38,829 nt of DNA, from assembly GCA_028821845.1 (NCBI GenBank), contig JAPKEZ010000003.1, forward strand, positions 1-38,829, in the 5' to 3' direction. The position numbers and the translations under genes are program-made. Origin of the DNA: Planctomycetota bacterium. Its GTDB lineage: Bacteria > Planctomycetota > UBA1135. This document shows, one piece after another, positions 1-9,235 of this stretch (the stretch's first letter is position 1; each line of letters starts with the position of its first letter). Below the pieces are notes generated by a model. It was not told the DNA's origin. It made no database searches and saw only the letters and a list, made by a program, of their open reading frames with translations.

Positions 1-456
1 CCAATCAAGGAAAGCAGCCTGGAAAAACTTAATACTACGCTCGATGTTTTTGACCGTAATATTAGCGTGCTCTACAGAGACTGTTTCGCCGCCCTTAGCC
101 TGCAATATCTCGATGTCATAACCATCAGGGTCGTGCACAAAGATATACCGTGAGTTAGAAGTAGGCTTGCTTTCTCGATACCACCAGCCTTTGTCAATTA
201 CAGTTTGGCGCACGGCATCTAGGTCGTTAGTGGTTAGGGCGATGTGACCGAACTGATTGCCCAATTCGTAATCGCGACCATTGTGGTTGTGGGTTAGTTC
301 AAGATGATAGTGGCCACTGGAGTCCGTTAAGAAGACTAAAGTCGCTTCGTCGCCGAGCACTTTGCGCCGCACTTCGCGGAGCTTCAAGAAGTCAGTGTAG
401 AAGTCGAGCGACGCCTCTAGGTCGCGTACGCGGAGCATGGTGTGAGCGAGTTGCAT
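1..456 (-). CDS. VOC/glyoxalase I-like protein, partial (runs off left edge; a second VOC repeat appears to begin)
   Basis: Manual translation of the minus strand from ATG at 456: MQLAHTMLRVRDLEASLDFYTDFLKLREVRRKVLGDEATLVFLTDSSGHYHLELTHNHNGRDYELGNQFGHIALTTNDLD...FVHDPDGYDIEILQ; then VEHANITVKNIERSIKFFQAAF resembles the start of a second VOC module. Not in the ORF track because it is open at the edge. Confidence 0.85.
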   Translation of the reverse strand, partial: MQLAHTMLRVRDLEASLDFYTDFLKLREVRRKVLGDEATLVFLTDSSGHYHLELTHNHNGRDYELGNQFGHIALTTNDLDAVRQTVIDKGWWYRESKPTSNSRYIFVHDPDGYDIEILQAKGGETVSVEHANITVKNIERSIKFFQAAFLDW

Positions 457-485
457 GGTGTGACTGATAGTGTAGAATACAGGCT

Positions 486-824
486 ATGAATTTCAAAATT
501 ATAATCGCCTTAGTTTTACTGTTGTCTTTTACGCCAGCCATCGATTCGGACCTCGAAAATGCTGCTGTTGCCAAAATGAAAAAAGATGGTTATCAACCAG
601 TAGAAATATCATGGGCGGCAATCAAAGGAGAGCCGTGGTTAGTAGTTGAATATGGCTGGAATAAATATATGACCGATGAAATGCCTTCGGGAATTAGTAA
701 GCATTCAGCCGATGCGGGCAAGTACTGGGCAACGACCAAACCCTTTGGTGGCATTAGTGCGCTGGTTGATGAAGAGGGCAATGAGCATATTTTCACGTGG
801 TCTGATTGGAAGGATCTCGATTAA
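486..824 (+). CDS. small secreted hypothetical protein (112 aa, N-terminal signal peptide)
   Basis: ORF with hydrophobic N-terminus MNFKIIIALVLLLSFTPA; TAGAAT -10-like element 7 nt before ATG. Confidence 0.6.
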   Translation: MNFKIIIALVLLLSFTPAIDSDLENAAVAKMKKDGYQPVEISWAAIKGEPWLVVEYGWNKYMTDEMPSGISKHSADAGKYWATTKPFGGISALVDEEGNEHIFTWSDWKDLD

Positions 825-855
825 GTTACAGCCCAATTCCTCGCGTACTTGAATA

Positions 856-2739
856 TTAGCGACTCGTAAACTCAAAGAGCAACTGTTGCAGAACATCAAT
901 TTCTGGATGCTGCGGATAGCTGTCGATGAAATCATGCAACGGCCCAATCGCTTTGTTTCGCTTGTTGGCAGCATCGTAGAGCGCGACTAAGTTTAGTAGT
1001 AAAGAAAAATCGTGCGGCGCAAGATGTAAAGCATACTCGCTAGCGGTAATAGCTTCTTGGAAATTCGGGCTGCTAACACCTTCGATATTAACTAATTGCA
1101 CCAACGCTTTAGCTTTGCCAATGACCGCAGCGTCTATATTCGGGTTCTGCGACAACGCCGTATTAAAGGCATGAATGGCTGCTGAATAATGGTTTTTGGC
1201 TACTACGTTTTTTGCCTCGCTCCAGTAACCAAATGCTTGTTGCGAAGTGCAGTTGCCTAAGCCCAGGAATGCCTCTGGCGCTTTGGCGTAATGATCAATT
1301 GTCATCTGATAAACTTTTTTCGCATTGTCTATTTCTCCGGCAAGGAATAACGAATCGGCCTTGCCAACATTTGCTTTGTAGCGCTCGATGCTAGTGCAGA
1401 AGACTTTGTCCACATTAATAGCGTCAGTGCGGCTGAAGGATTCTGTGGCCAGTTCGGCATATGCTAGGCGCTTATCGGCATCGTCAGCACTTTGCGCCTT
1501 TTCGAGCATCAGTCGGCCAAATTCAATGTGACCTGTCATTGCCTGCGGGGCGACTCTTTGCGCCCAGCGAAATAAATCTGCTTCGGTGCGCCAATGTTTA
1601 CTACCCGAATACGACGAGTAAATGTTGCCGACTACCAGTAGGGTTATTAACACATAGCTTACACCACGATATGGGAAACGTATCATGGCAATTGCCAATA
1701 GAATCACAAAACCAGCGCTCGATAAATAACTGAATCGCTCTGCGAATGGGTACTGACCCAAAGCAAAGGTGTTAAGTACGGGTACGATACCCATGAACAT
1801 AATGCCGAGGCCAACTTTAAGGCTTGGCGAATCAGGGGAGCGGCGCGAATAAATCATCAGACCCACAATAAGAGAAATAGCTGCCCCAATCGCAGGGAAG
1901 AAGTTGTACGGTGCCAGCAAACCTTGATTCAGCATTAAGGGATGGAATGGTGAATGACCTATAGGTATTGCCATGAATCCGAGGTGCTGACCAAGAAGCT
2001 TGAAGCTCAGATCTATTTGTTCGAGTTGATTTAAACCGTGATGAGTGTTGACCCTGTCAAATCCAGCAGCGTAATCGTCGAAGGCAACTACGCGTAGAGT
2101 GTAGTACGCGGCTAGCACTAAAAAATATCGCCACCAAATGCGTCGTCGCTGGAGGATTACCGAGAAAAGGCACAGCAGCACAACGGCAATCGCTGACTCT
2201 TTACATAACAGCGCCAAAAATAATAAGAGTGGTGCACGAACATCACGCTCGACAACAAAATAACGCATTCCTAGTAGCGCGAATAAAGTCGCTAGTAAGT
2301 CGGGCTGTGAAGAAATCCAGGCTACTGCTTCTGCGTGTGAACCAAGAATCGCAAAAAATAAACCAGTAGCGCAGGCAATTGTTCTTTTCCAGCCGAGCGC
2401 CATGCATAACAACGTAAGCGCCACGGCGCAGGCGGCATGCAGTAGTATCGAGACTAAATGGAAAAAGTTTGAGTTGCCGTCACTGACAACCCAGCTGGTG
2501 GTAAACACCGTTGCCGCTAGCGGTCGATAAAAACCTACAGCATTTGCTTCGTCGTTTACCAACTCCCAGTAGGGGGTGATGAAAGCCTTCGGAATAATTC
2601 CGAGGCTTTGAAAATTAGGATTTAACTCTAATAAGGTACGGTCATCGTAAACAAAATCGGCGCTAAACGTGTGAGCGTACAGCAAAATCGCTGCCAGGGC
2701 AGGAATTAGCAGTGTCCAGATGCGTTTGTGAGTAGACAT
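856..2739 (-). CDS. multi-spanning membrane protein with C-terminal TPR-like repeats (TMTC / O-mannosyltransferase-like architecture)
   Basis: 627 aa; N-terminal luminal-type motif FVYDDRTLLELNP followed by many TM helices, then helical repeats (YAELATESFSRTDAI..., AKAPEAFLGLGN..., AAIHAFNTALSQNPNIDAAVIGKAKALV). Confidence 0.65.
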   Translation of the reverse strand: MSTHKRIWTLLIPALAAILLYAHTFSADFVYDDRTLLELNPNFQSLGIIPKAFITPYWELVNDEANAVGFYRPLAATVFTTSWVVSDGNSNFFHLVSILLHAACAVALTLLCMALGWKRTIACATGLFFAILGSHAEAVAWISSQPDLLATLFALLGMRYFVVERDVRAPLLLFLALLCKESAIAVVLLCLFSVILQRRRIWWRYFLVLAAYYTLRVVAFDDYAAGFDRVNTHHGLNQLEQIDLSFKLLGQHLGFMAIPIGHSPFHPLMLNQGLLAPYNFFPAIGAAISLIVGLMIYSRRSPDSPSLKVGLGIMFMGIVPVLNTFALGQYPFAERFSYLSSAGFVILLAIAMIRFPYRGVSYVLITLLVVGNIYSSYSGSKHWRTEADLFRWAQRVAPQAMTGHIEFGRLMLEKAQSADDADKRLAYAELATESFSRTDAINVDKVFCTSIERYKANVGKADSLFLAGEIDNAKKVYQMTIDHYAKAPEAFLGLGNCTSQQAFGYWSEAKNVVAKNHYSAAIHAFNTALSQNPNIDAAVIGKAKALVQLVNIEGVSSPNFQEAITASEYALHLAPHDFSLLLNLVALYDAANKRNKAIGPLHDFIDSYPQHPEIDVLQQLLFEFTSR

Positions 2740-2792
2740 TTCTTAAAAAAGGAATCCTAGAATTGCGCGCGCTGATAGGTTATTCTGCTTAC

Positions 2793-3860
2793 ATGACAAC
2801 ATCACAGCCGCTCACTAATTTGTGTCTTCTCTTCGGAGGTACCTCTGAAGAACATGAGATTAGTCTACGCTCTGCGCGTGCCGTTCGTGCTCATTTAAAC
2901 CCGCAACGTTACGCGATTTATCATATCGCAATCACCCGCGATGGTCAGTGGCTGGACGAAAAGAATTCGCGAGCGCTTTTAGATGGCGAGCAGTATGAGG
3001 TGACAGCCCGTGGTCCATATTTACCGTCAGATGCAGATGTCGTGTTTCCTGTTCTTCACGGTCCAGGTGGCGAAGACGGAAGCGTTCAAGGCTGGCTAGA
3101 AATGCAAGGCATGCCATTCGTTGGCAGCGGGTGCTTGGGTTCGGCGATGGCTATGGATAAATCTGTGACCAAACACATGTTGCGCTCGGCTAATTTGCCG
3201 GTGTTGCCATGGATTGATATATCAATTAGTGACTGGCAAGACGATGCACTAGAGGTGGCTTCAAATATTGCGCAGCGTTTCGGCTATCCAATGTATGTTA
3301 AGCCCACCCAGCAGGGTTCTTCAGTTGGTATTTCTCGCGTTGAAAACAAAGGGCAGTTAACATCAGCAATAGATAAGGCATTCGAATTTTCCGATTACAT
3401 CTTGGTCGAGCCGGCATCCGAAGGTGCAGAATACGAAGTGGCCATTCTTGATGGCAATGTGCCAGTGGTATCACTCCCGGGAGAAATTGAGGTCGATGGT
3501 TGGTACGATCACGACAATAAGTACAACAACGATAACGCTAAGATAATTGTGCCGTCCGAAACTATTTCATCGCGTATGGCCGAGCAATTGCGCGATGTGG
3601 CATTGAAAGCATTTCGCGTGTTACGCCTCGAGGGTTATGCCCGCGTCGATTTTTTACTAAACAGTAAATCCGGACGCTTCGCTTTGAATGAAGTGAATAC
3701 TATTCCTGGGTTCACTGACATTTCGATGTTCCCTAAGTTGATGCAACATTCTGGCTACGAGTTTGATGTGTTGATCGATAAGATGATCGACTTTGCAATG
3801 GCTAATAAGCCTGCTTCAAGCAAAATACCGAGCCGCCAGATAGTCGAAACTGTTGCGTAG
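2793..3860 (+). CDS. ddl: D-alanine--D-alanine ligase
   Basis: LLFGGTSEEHEISLRSA, PVLHGPGGEDGSVQGWLEMQGMPFVGSG, YVKPTQQGSSVGISRV, NEVNTIPGFTDISMFPKL; start set at internal Met (MTTSQPL) preceded by TATTCT-6nt-ATG. Confidence 0.95.
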   Translation: MTTSQPLTNLCLLFGGTSEEHEISLRSARAVRAHLNPQRYAIYHIAITRDGQWLDEKNSRALLDGEQYEVTARGPYLPSDADVVFPVLHGPGGEDGSVQGWLEMQGMPFVGSGCLGSAMAMDKSVTKHMLRSANLPVLPWIDISISDWQDDALEVASNIAQRFGYPMYVKPTQQGSSVGISRVENKGQLTSAIDKAFEFSDYILVEPASEGAEYEVAILDGNVPVVSLPGEIEVDGWYDHDNKYNNDNAKIIVPSETISSRMAEQLRDVALKAFRVLRLEGYARVDFLLNSKSGRFALNEVNTIPGFTDISMFPKLMQHSGYEFDVLIDKMIDFAMANKPASSKIPSRQIVETVA

Positions 3861-4689
3861 CAACTGGGTGCACCTTAAAACCACGGGCTGTCAACTTTTC
3901 ATATAACGAATCGCACCCTTGCTCGATGAACACGTTGTGGCCGTCGGCGCAAAAGGCATTGCCAGCGAATTGGTAAGCTTCAAAATCGCTAAGTGCAATT
4001 GCTTCGGGGAAGGCAGCATTGATGAGTTCTAGCCCGTCATCGTTAAAAGCATCGCCAATGAACAGCGTGGTTTTCTCATCGAGGCAAGCAAGGGCGGTGT
4101 CTAGGTGATAGAAATCTTGGTGACGTAACTCGTAAAGTAAGATGTCTAACTCGGGGTAAGCATCGTCAATTTCTTGCCATCCGCATAAATCACTGCGTTG
4201 CCCAACAGCGGCATGCAGCAATAATCGTTGCGGATGCCAAAGTCCGTCACCATGCCCTTCGAACTTAATGTCGGTGGCTGATAGGTGCTTTATCTCAAAA
4301 CCTTGATCAGTGAAAAATTGTTGGTGTACTTCGACTTCGGGACGTCGCGATAAGTGAGCCATGCTGCTGCACCACACGTGGCGGTAATGCGGCACGATAA
4401 AGGAGGGGTTAGCCGTAAATACCAAATCGTGCATTCCGCTTATCGCTGGCAGCACTTCTACGTTGAGTCCGTTATTAGCAAAGGAGTCGTGTAGTTGTTG
4501 CCACTGCTGCATTGCGGCTTGCTTGTCTATTTTCTGCAACTCGCCGTTCTCGTCGCGCATGTGATTGTTGTGCGCTTCCTTAACATCGAAGAAGTTGGCC
4601 GCAGCCATCAGCACAGATTGAGTAGCCTCAACAGTGGGGTAATCACCAGCACGTCTCTGCCATTCACTTAAAGTGCGAATAATCGCCAT
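3802..4689 (-). CDS. DDAH/arginine-deiminase-superfamily amidinotransferase-like protein
   Basis: Motifs DLVFTANPSF, FEGHGDGLW, FYHLDTALACLD and C-terminal catalytic-Cys motif SGGSVFCL. Confidence 0.8.
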   Translation of the reverse strand: MAIIRTLSEWQRRAGDYPTVEATQSVLMAAANFFDVKEAHNNHMRDENGELQKIDKQAAMQQWQQLHDSFANNGLNVEVLPAISGMHDLVFTANPSFIVPHYRHVWCSSMAHLSRRPEVEVHQQFFTDQGFEIKHLSATDIKFEGHGDGLWHPQRLLLHAAVGQRSDLCGWQEIDDAYPELDILLYELRHQDFYHLDTALACLDEKTTLFIGDAFNDDGLELINAAFPEAIALSDFEAYQFAGNAFCADGHNVFIEQGCDSLYEKLTARGFKVHPVATQQFRLSGGSVFCLKQAY

Positions 4690-5462
4690 TAATAAACGTC
4701 GCGCTTCTTGGCAGAAAGTTGCGCTAAATATAGCATGACTGCTGTTCCGGCCATCAAAACTAAAACGCTAAGCCAGTTTGATGGTGGGGTGGCGCTCGGC
4801 GGCAGTAAGCCAGTAGCTACTTTTTCTATGCCGCACATTGATTTGGCTAATCCCATCACATAATGATGCAGTGACCACATTTTTGCCTCGCCGGGTAATG
4901 AACCAACAACTGTTCCCCAGAAGAACAAAAAGAACGCTGCCCACAACAATGGTTTTTTAGACCATATAGCGAACAACAGGCAAAGCGCGCTGTAAGGGAT
5001 CACTGACAAAATTAACAATAAGCTGTGCATGAAGCCAAGGCTCATTACCTCACCGAATGATTCGGGCCTAAAAATTCCAAAAACTAGCGATGGCGCTAAG
5101 GCGGCGAGCAGTAACAAGGGTATTGCCGAGAGGATGCTTCCGACAAGTAAGCCACTCACGCATGCCCAACGCGGTACAGGTCGCGTGAAGATGTAAGCTA
5201 TCGCACCTTTTTCATAAAGCGAGGCGACCGTTGGCAAGGTTAAGAATAGAGCGATAAATGGTAGCGTAAAGTAAACGTTTATCGGCACGATGTACTCGCG
5301 CAGAAAATCTGCCGGATTCCCGATAGCTTTGTCAGCGTATTGAATCGCAATAAAACTTATAATGGCTGGAATTAGCGCGATTGCAGCAAACACAATAACC
5401 CCGGCATTTTTCATGCGACTACGCCAAGTAAAGGCAGCTAAGGATTTGATGGCGTTAATCAT
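4689..5462 (-). CDS. ABC-2 type transporter permease
   Basis: About 6 TM segments, located directly downstream of an ABC ATPase in an overlapping operon. Confidence 0.75.
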   Translation of the reverse strand: MINAIKSLAAFTWRSRMKNAGVIVFAAIALIPAIISFIAIQYADKAIGNPADFLREYIVPINVYFTLPFIALFLTLPTVASLYEKGAIAYIFTRPVPRWACVSGLLVGSILSAIPLLLLAALAPSLVFGIFRPESFGEVMSLGFMHSLLLILSVIPYSALCLLFAIWSKKPLLWAAFFLFFWGTVVGSLPGEAKMWSLHHYVMGLAKSMCGIEKVATGLLPPSATPPSNWLSVLVLMAGTAVMLYLAQLSAKKRDVY

Positions 5463-6388
5463 GCGTTGTCAGAGAGCAAGAGGCCATAAACTAGCTCGAG
5501 TTCTTGGTCGTCAGTTTCTAGGGTTTCGATAATTCCACTGCGACCGTAAACGCTGAGTTTTTCTAATAAAACAGGCAAGTCAAAAGTATTAAGATGAAAA
5601 CGTCCATCGATGTCTTGATTAAAACCGGTAATTAATTCGTCGCCGAGTAATTCGGAAATAAGTTGACGAAGATTCTCACCCTTAATTGTGGCGCGCCGCG
5701 GCTTGCGATCGATGAGCTTGCGAATATCCGATAACCGTCCCTCGGCGAGGAGTCGTCCGTGGTGCAACATCATCAAGCGGTCGGTGACAGATTCTACTTC
5801 ATGCAAAACGTGCGACGCGAGTAGCACAGTACGTCCACTTTCTCCCCATTCGCGCACCCTGTCAATAGTTTGGCGGCGATTTGCGGGATCCATGCCGTTA
5901 AGTGGCTCGTCGAGTAACAGTAAATCTGGCTCGAAGAGTAGGGCCTGGGCAACTTTCACTCGCTGACGCATTCCTTTCGACATTTCGCATAATCGAACGT
6001 TGGCTTTTTCTGCCATGCCCATAAAGTCGAGGGCTTCCATCGCACGTTTTGTTGCTGCCGCTCCATGTTCGCCACCTAGCACCGCTAGCATCTTCATGAA
6101 GTCGACAGCCGTCTCGTTCTCAAAATGGATGTCTTCACCAATCGAGTATCCGATGTGACGCAAAGCGTGGTAATTGCCAGGCACTATTGTTTCGCCAAAT
6201 ATTTTTATGCTGCCCCGTGAGGCGTGAATTTGCCCAGTAAGCAAGCGCATGAAAGTTGATTTGCCAGAGCCATTGGGGCCGAGCAAGCCGAAGACTCCTT
6301 TGTCGAGGGTGACATTTAATCCAGCCAAGCCCTGAACTTCGCCATACCAACGCGACAAGTTCTTACATTCAATTGCGGGATAATTCAT
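5459..6388 (-). CDS. ABC transporter ATP-binding protein
   Basis: Walker A GPNGSGKST, signature MSKGMRQRVKVAQAL, Walker B LLLLDEPLNGMDP. Confidence 0.95.
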   Translation of the reverse strand: MNYPAIECKNLSRWYGEVQGLAGLNVTLDKGVFGLLGPNGSGKSTFMRLLTGQIHASRGSIKIFGETIVPGNYHALRHIGYSIGEDIHFENETAVDFMKMLAVLGGEHGAAATKRAMEALDFMGMAEKANVRLCEMSKGMRQRVKVAQALLFEPDLLLLDEPLNGMDPANRRQTIDRVREWGESGRTVLLASHVLHEVESVTDRLMMLHHGRLLAEGRLSDIRKLIDRKPRRATIKGENLRQLISELLGDELITGFNQDIDGRFHLNTFDLPVLLEKLSVYGRSGIIETLETDDQELELVYGLLLSDNA

Positions 6389-7281
6389 CCTAAGAAAGTG
6401 CGGCGCTTCAAGCCGCGGTAAACAATTAGAAACGAAACAAGTGATGTGGTAAGCATTACCATGATTGACACATTTGGCGAAGACTTAAATAGTTGGCTAT
6501 TCGTTGGTATTTCGTTGAGCGCATACTCGCAAACTACACCAGTATTGTGCAATATAGATAATGCTAGCACATCCGAATTCCCCGTAATAGCGAATATAAT
6601 ATTAGCAAGTATCGATACGACAATGAAGATAAACACAAACGATATGTTGGTCCATAGCCCGCTTTTAGTGATTGTTGTAATCGCTTGCACTAGCAGTGAC
6701 AGAGTTACTGAAATTAGCAGCAGAGACCAAAACATACCAAACGGAACAATTGCGATTTGTTGGAAGTGCGTATCGCTGGAAGTAGCCCAATCGGAAATCC
6801 ATACCAATAGCATTGGCCCGAAAGTGGCAGTCATTAGAAAACCAACAAAAGCCGCGCTACGACCAAGAATGTAACTGAGCGGGCTAATCGGTCTCGAAAA
6901 ATATGCGTCGAGTGCGTTGGTTTCGATGTCTTTAGAGATTAGATCGTAACCAAAGAGCAGCGAGAGTGGCAGTAGAACTGGATTTACGAACAACTTTAGC
7001 AGGACTAAATACACGCCGGCATCAATCACGAAATCATCGCTATCGCCACCAGCGATGACCCCTATCTGCTGCGTAAGTTCGCGCCATGACGGCACAACCT
7101 GATTCAAGGCGTACATTATTATCATCATGACCGCGCCTTGCATAAGCGAAAGGCTGGTGATGCGCCTCACCCATTTCGATTTCCATCCGCGGCTTAACGT
7201 AAGCTCGGCGAGTGGTACCCAGGCGGGAATTCCCGATCGCGGACCGCTGTACCTTTGATATTCAGCTGCTTTAAATGTCAT
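6385..7281 (-). CDS. ABC-2 type transporter permease
   Basis: Multi-TM protein with ISKDIETNALDAYFSRPISPLSYILGRSAAF motif typical of ABC-2 permeases; ATGA overlap with the next gene. Confidence 0.8.
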   Translation of the reverse strand: MTFKAAEYQRYSGPRSGIPAWVPLAELTLSRGWKSKWVRRITSLSLMQGAVMMIIMYALNQVVPSWRELTQQIGVIAGGDSDDFVIDAGVYLVLLKLFVNPVLLPLSLLFGYDLISKDIETNALDAYFSRPISPLSYILGRSAAFVGFLMTATFGPMLLVWISDWATSSDTHFQQIAIVPFGMFWSLLLISVTLSLLVQAITTITKSGLWTNISFVFIFIVVSILANIIFAITGNSDVLALSILHNTGVVCEYALNEIPTNSQLFKSSPNVSIMVMLTTSLVSFLIVYRGLKRRTFLG

Positions 7282-7283
7282 GC

Positions 7284-8210
7284 TTAAGATTCGAGTGCTT
7301 CGAGGAAAGCGTCTTCAAGAGAGCGCGCTGCAGGGTGAACGCCCAGCAGCTTTGTTTTTGCGACTTCAGCCAACTCAAACATCATTGGCGAAGTAACAAT
7401 TTCTTCGTCCCGCGAGACGATGAATTCTCCGACGTGCTTGCCAGGAATAATGATGTAATTGTTGTTTTGCGCACAGTCATTAAATTGCTGGGCCTGTTGG
7501 TAATCGACGCGTACTCGTTTGGCGCCACGCGCGGCAGTGGTTAGCTCGGCAACCGTTGCGCTTTGTTTTAGATTGCCCTCGTCTAGCACCCATACTTGAT
7601 CGCAAAGGCGTTCGACATCGGGAAGCAAATGACTAGCTAGAACCAAGTGAATATTATGCTCGCTAGTGACACGCTCGATTAAACCCAGCATGCGCTCCCG
7701 TGATTTTGGATCGAGACCGTTAGTTGGCTCATCTAGAAACAGGATGTCAGGGTCGTGTGCCAGCGCCGCCGCCAATTTATAGCGCTGGCGCATGCCAACA
7801 GAATACGTCTCTACTTCGCGATAACGTTCTTCTCCGAGGCCGACAAAGTGCATGACATCGTGAGCCCGCAACATGGCGTCGTCGGCAGGGATACCGCATA
7901 TTTGCGCAAGATGGGCAATACCACGTACGCCAGAGATAGAACCGATAAACGAATCACGTTCAGGCATATAGCCGATTCGCGCTCGCAGTTGCATGCCATG
8001 TTTCGCGACATCCTGACCAAAGATACTTACTTTGCCAGAGTGCGGTCGAATGAGACCCAGGATAGAACGCAGCATCGAGGATTTGCCAGCGCCGTTAGCG
8101 CCGAGCAAGCCAAGGCATCCACCGCTGAAGTTGACGCTAACGCCATGGAGTGCTTCGTAGCTGCCATAGCGAACCACAAGATCGTTTAAGGAGAGTACGT
8201 TATTGCTCAC
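7284..8210 (-). CDS. ABC transporter ATP-binding protein (GTG start)
   Basis: Walker A GANGAGKSS, signature YSVGMRQRYKLAAALAHDPDILFLDEPTNGLDP. Confidence 0.95.
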   Translation of the reverse strand: MSNNVLSLNDLVVRYGSYEALHGVSVNFSGGCLGLLGANGAGKSSMLRSILGLIRPHSGKVSIFGQDVAKHGMQLRARIGYMPERDSFIGSISGVRGIAHLAQICGIPADDAMLRAHDVMHFVGLGEERYREVETYSVGMRQRYKLAAALAHDPDILFLDEPTNGLDPKSRERMLGLIERVTSEHNIHLVLASHLLPDVERLCDQVWVLDEGNLKQSATVAELTTAARGAKRVRVDYQQAQQFNDCAQNNNYIIIPGKHVGEFIVSRDEEIVTSPMMFELAEVAKTKLLGVHPAARSLEDAFLEALES

Positions 8211-9190
8211 AGAGTGATTGGAATTAAAATCGAACGAGTTACTTCGGAAGTGAGCTCGCTTAGCTTGGCGTATAGATTGTGGTTCACTAACGAGCGCCGT
8301 ACCTCATCTTTGAAAAGATGCAATTCAACAACACCTTTGGTGATAACAGATTCAAGGCGCGCGAGATAAATCCAGCTGTCTCCTATTATTGGTCCGCGCA
8401 ACATAATGCTGTCGATGAGTTTTGCGCCAAGGCCGTTAAAAAGCTGTCGACGAAATGTTTCTTCAAACTTCACATCGTTGCGTTTGATGTACCCGATTTT
8501 GCCTTGACGCTTGCTAGTGACGGGGTCTTTGCAATAAGATTTTACAGCGTCTTCCCAGTTGAGTTTTTCAGAGTTAATGCTTTCCGCGACTTTGTCTAAT
8601 ATCATATAACGCGCCATACGTTCGTCTTCACCGAGAGCGGCTCCGGTTTCACTGTTGAATAACGGCAGGCGAATCCATGATAGTTTGATGATGCCTGCGA
8701 ATTCGGGAATTGAACGATGGAAGTGAGTGCGTAACTCTGCTGTCGAGTAAGAGCTTTTCTGCAAAGCAATCAATCGTGCTCGCACTACAATTTCGAGACC
8801 GCCCTGAGCTAATGCCGCTTGTGGATTTATTGTTTGGGAACCACGTTCTGCCGCCCAAGATAAAGCTTCGCTGATTAACGCTTGCTGTGATACTTGAGAG
8901 ATCTCTTTGGCATCCAGAACCAGCTTATTGCTGAACCAGCGTACATGGTTGTAGAACTTTTGCGAATTGATATACAGTTTTAGGTAATCGTAATCGCGCT
9001 GCAATATTTCTTTTAAACTATCGTCGTTTTCGAAAAGATTTTGCAGCACATCCCTGGCCGAATAGTTTTCACCATTTTGCTGCAATACCGTTGTGCCCAT
9101 GACCTTCTCAATTTGCTGGTGCGTGTCACTTGTCTGTTGACCAGACAATGAGGCGCAGCACAGTAAGCCGAAAAACATCTGTTTTAGCAT
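8207..9190 (-). CDS. parvulin/SurA-like exported peptidyl-prolyl isomerase-type protein
   Basis: Signal peptide-like N-terminus; CKDPVTSKRQGKIGYIKRNDVKFEETFRRQLFNGLGAKLIDSIMLRGPIIGDSWIYLARLESV resembles a PpiC-type rotamase core. Confidence 0.6.
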   Translation of the reverse strand: MLKQMFFGLLCCASLSGQQTSDTHQQIEKVMGTTVLQQNGENYSARDVLQNLFENDDSLKEILQRDYDYLKLYINSQKFYNHVRWFSNKLVLDAKEISQVSQQALISEALSWAAERGSQTINPQAALAQGGLEIVVRARLIALQKSSYSTAELRTHFHRSIPEFAGIIKLSWIRLPLFNSETGAALGEDERMARYMILDKVAESINSEKLNWEDAVKSYCKDPVTSKRQGKIGYIKRNDVKFEETFRRQLFNGLGAKLIDSIMLRGPIIGDSWIYLARLESVITKGVVELHLFKDEVRRSLVNHNLYAKLSELTSEVTRSILIPITL

Positions 9191-9235
9191 GTAAATATTA
9201 TACGGTATTTTGCTACATTAGTTACTCGCTAAACC

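Noticed and set aside
5688-5966. Numerous antisense ORFs of 60-145 aa inside clpC, hscA, ABC and other genes
   Set aside because: They lie opposite well-supported coding regions and show no recognisable motifs; expected by chance.
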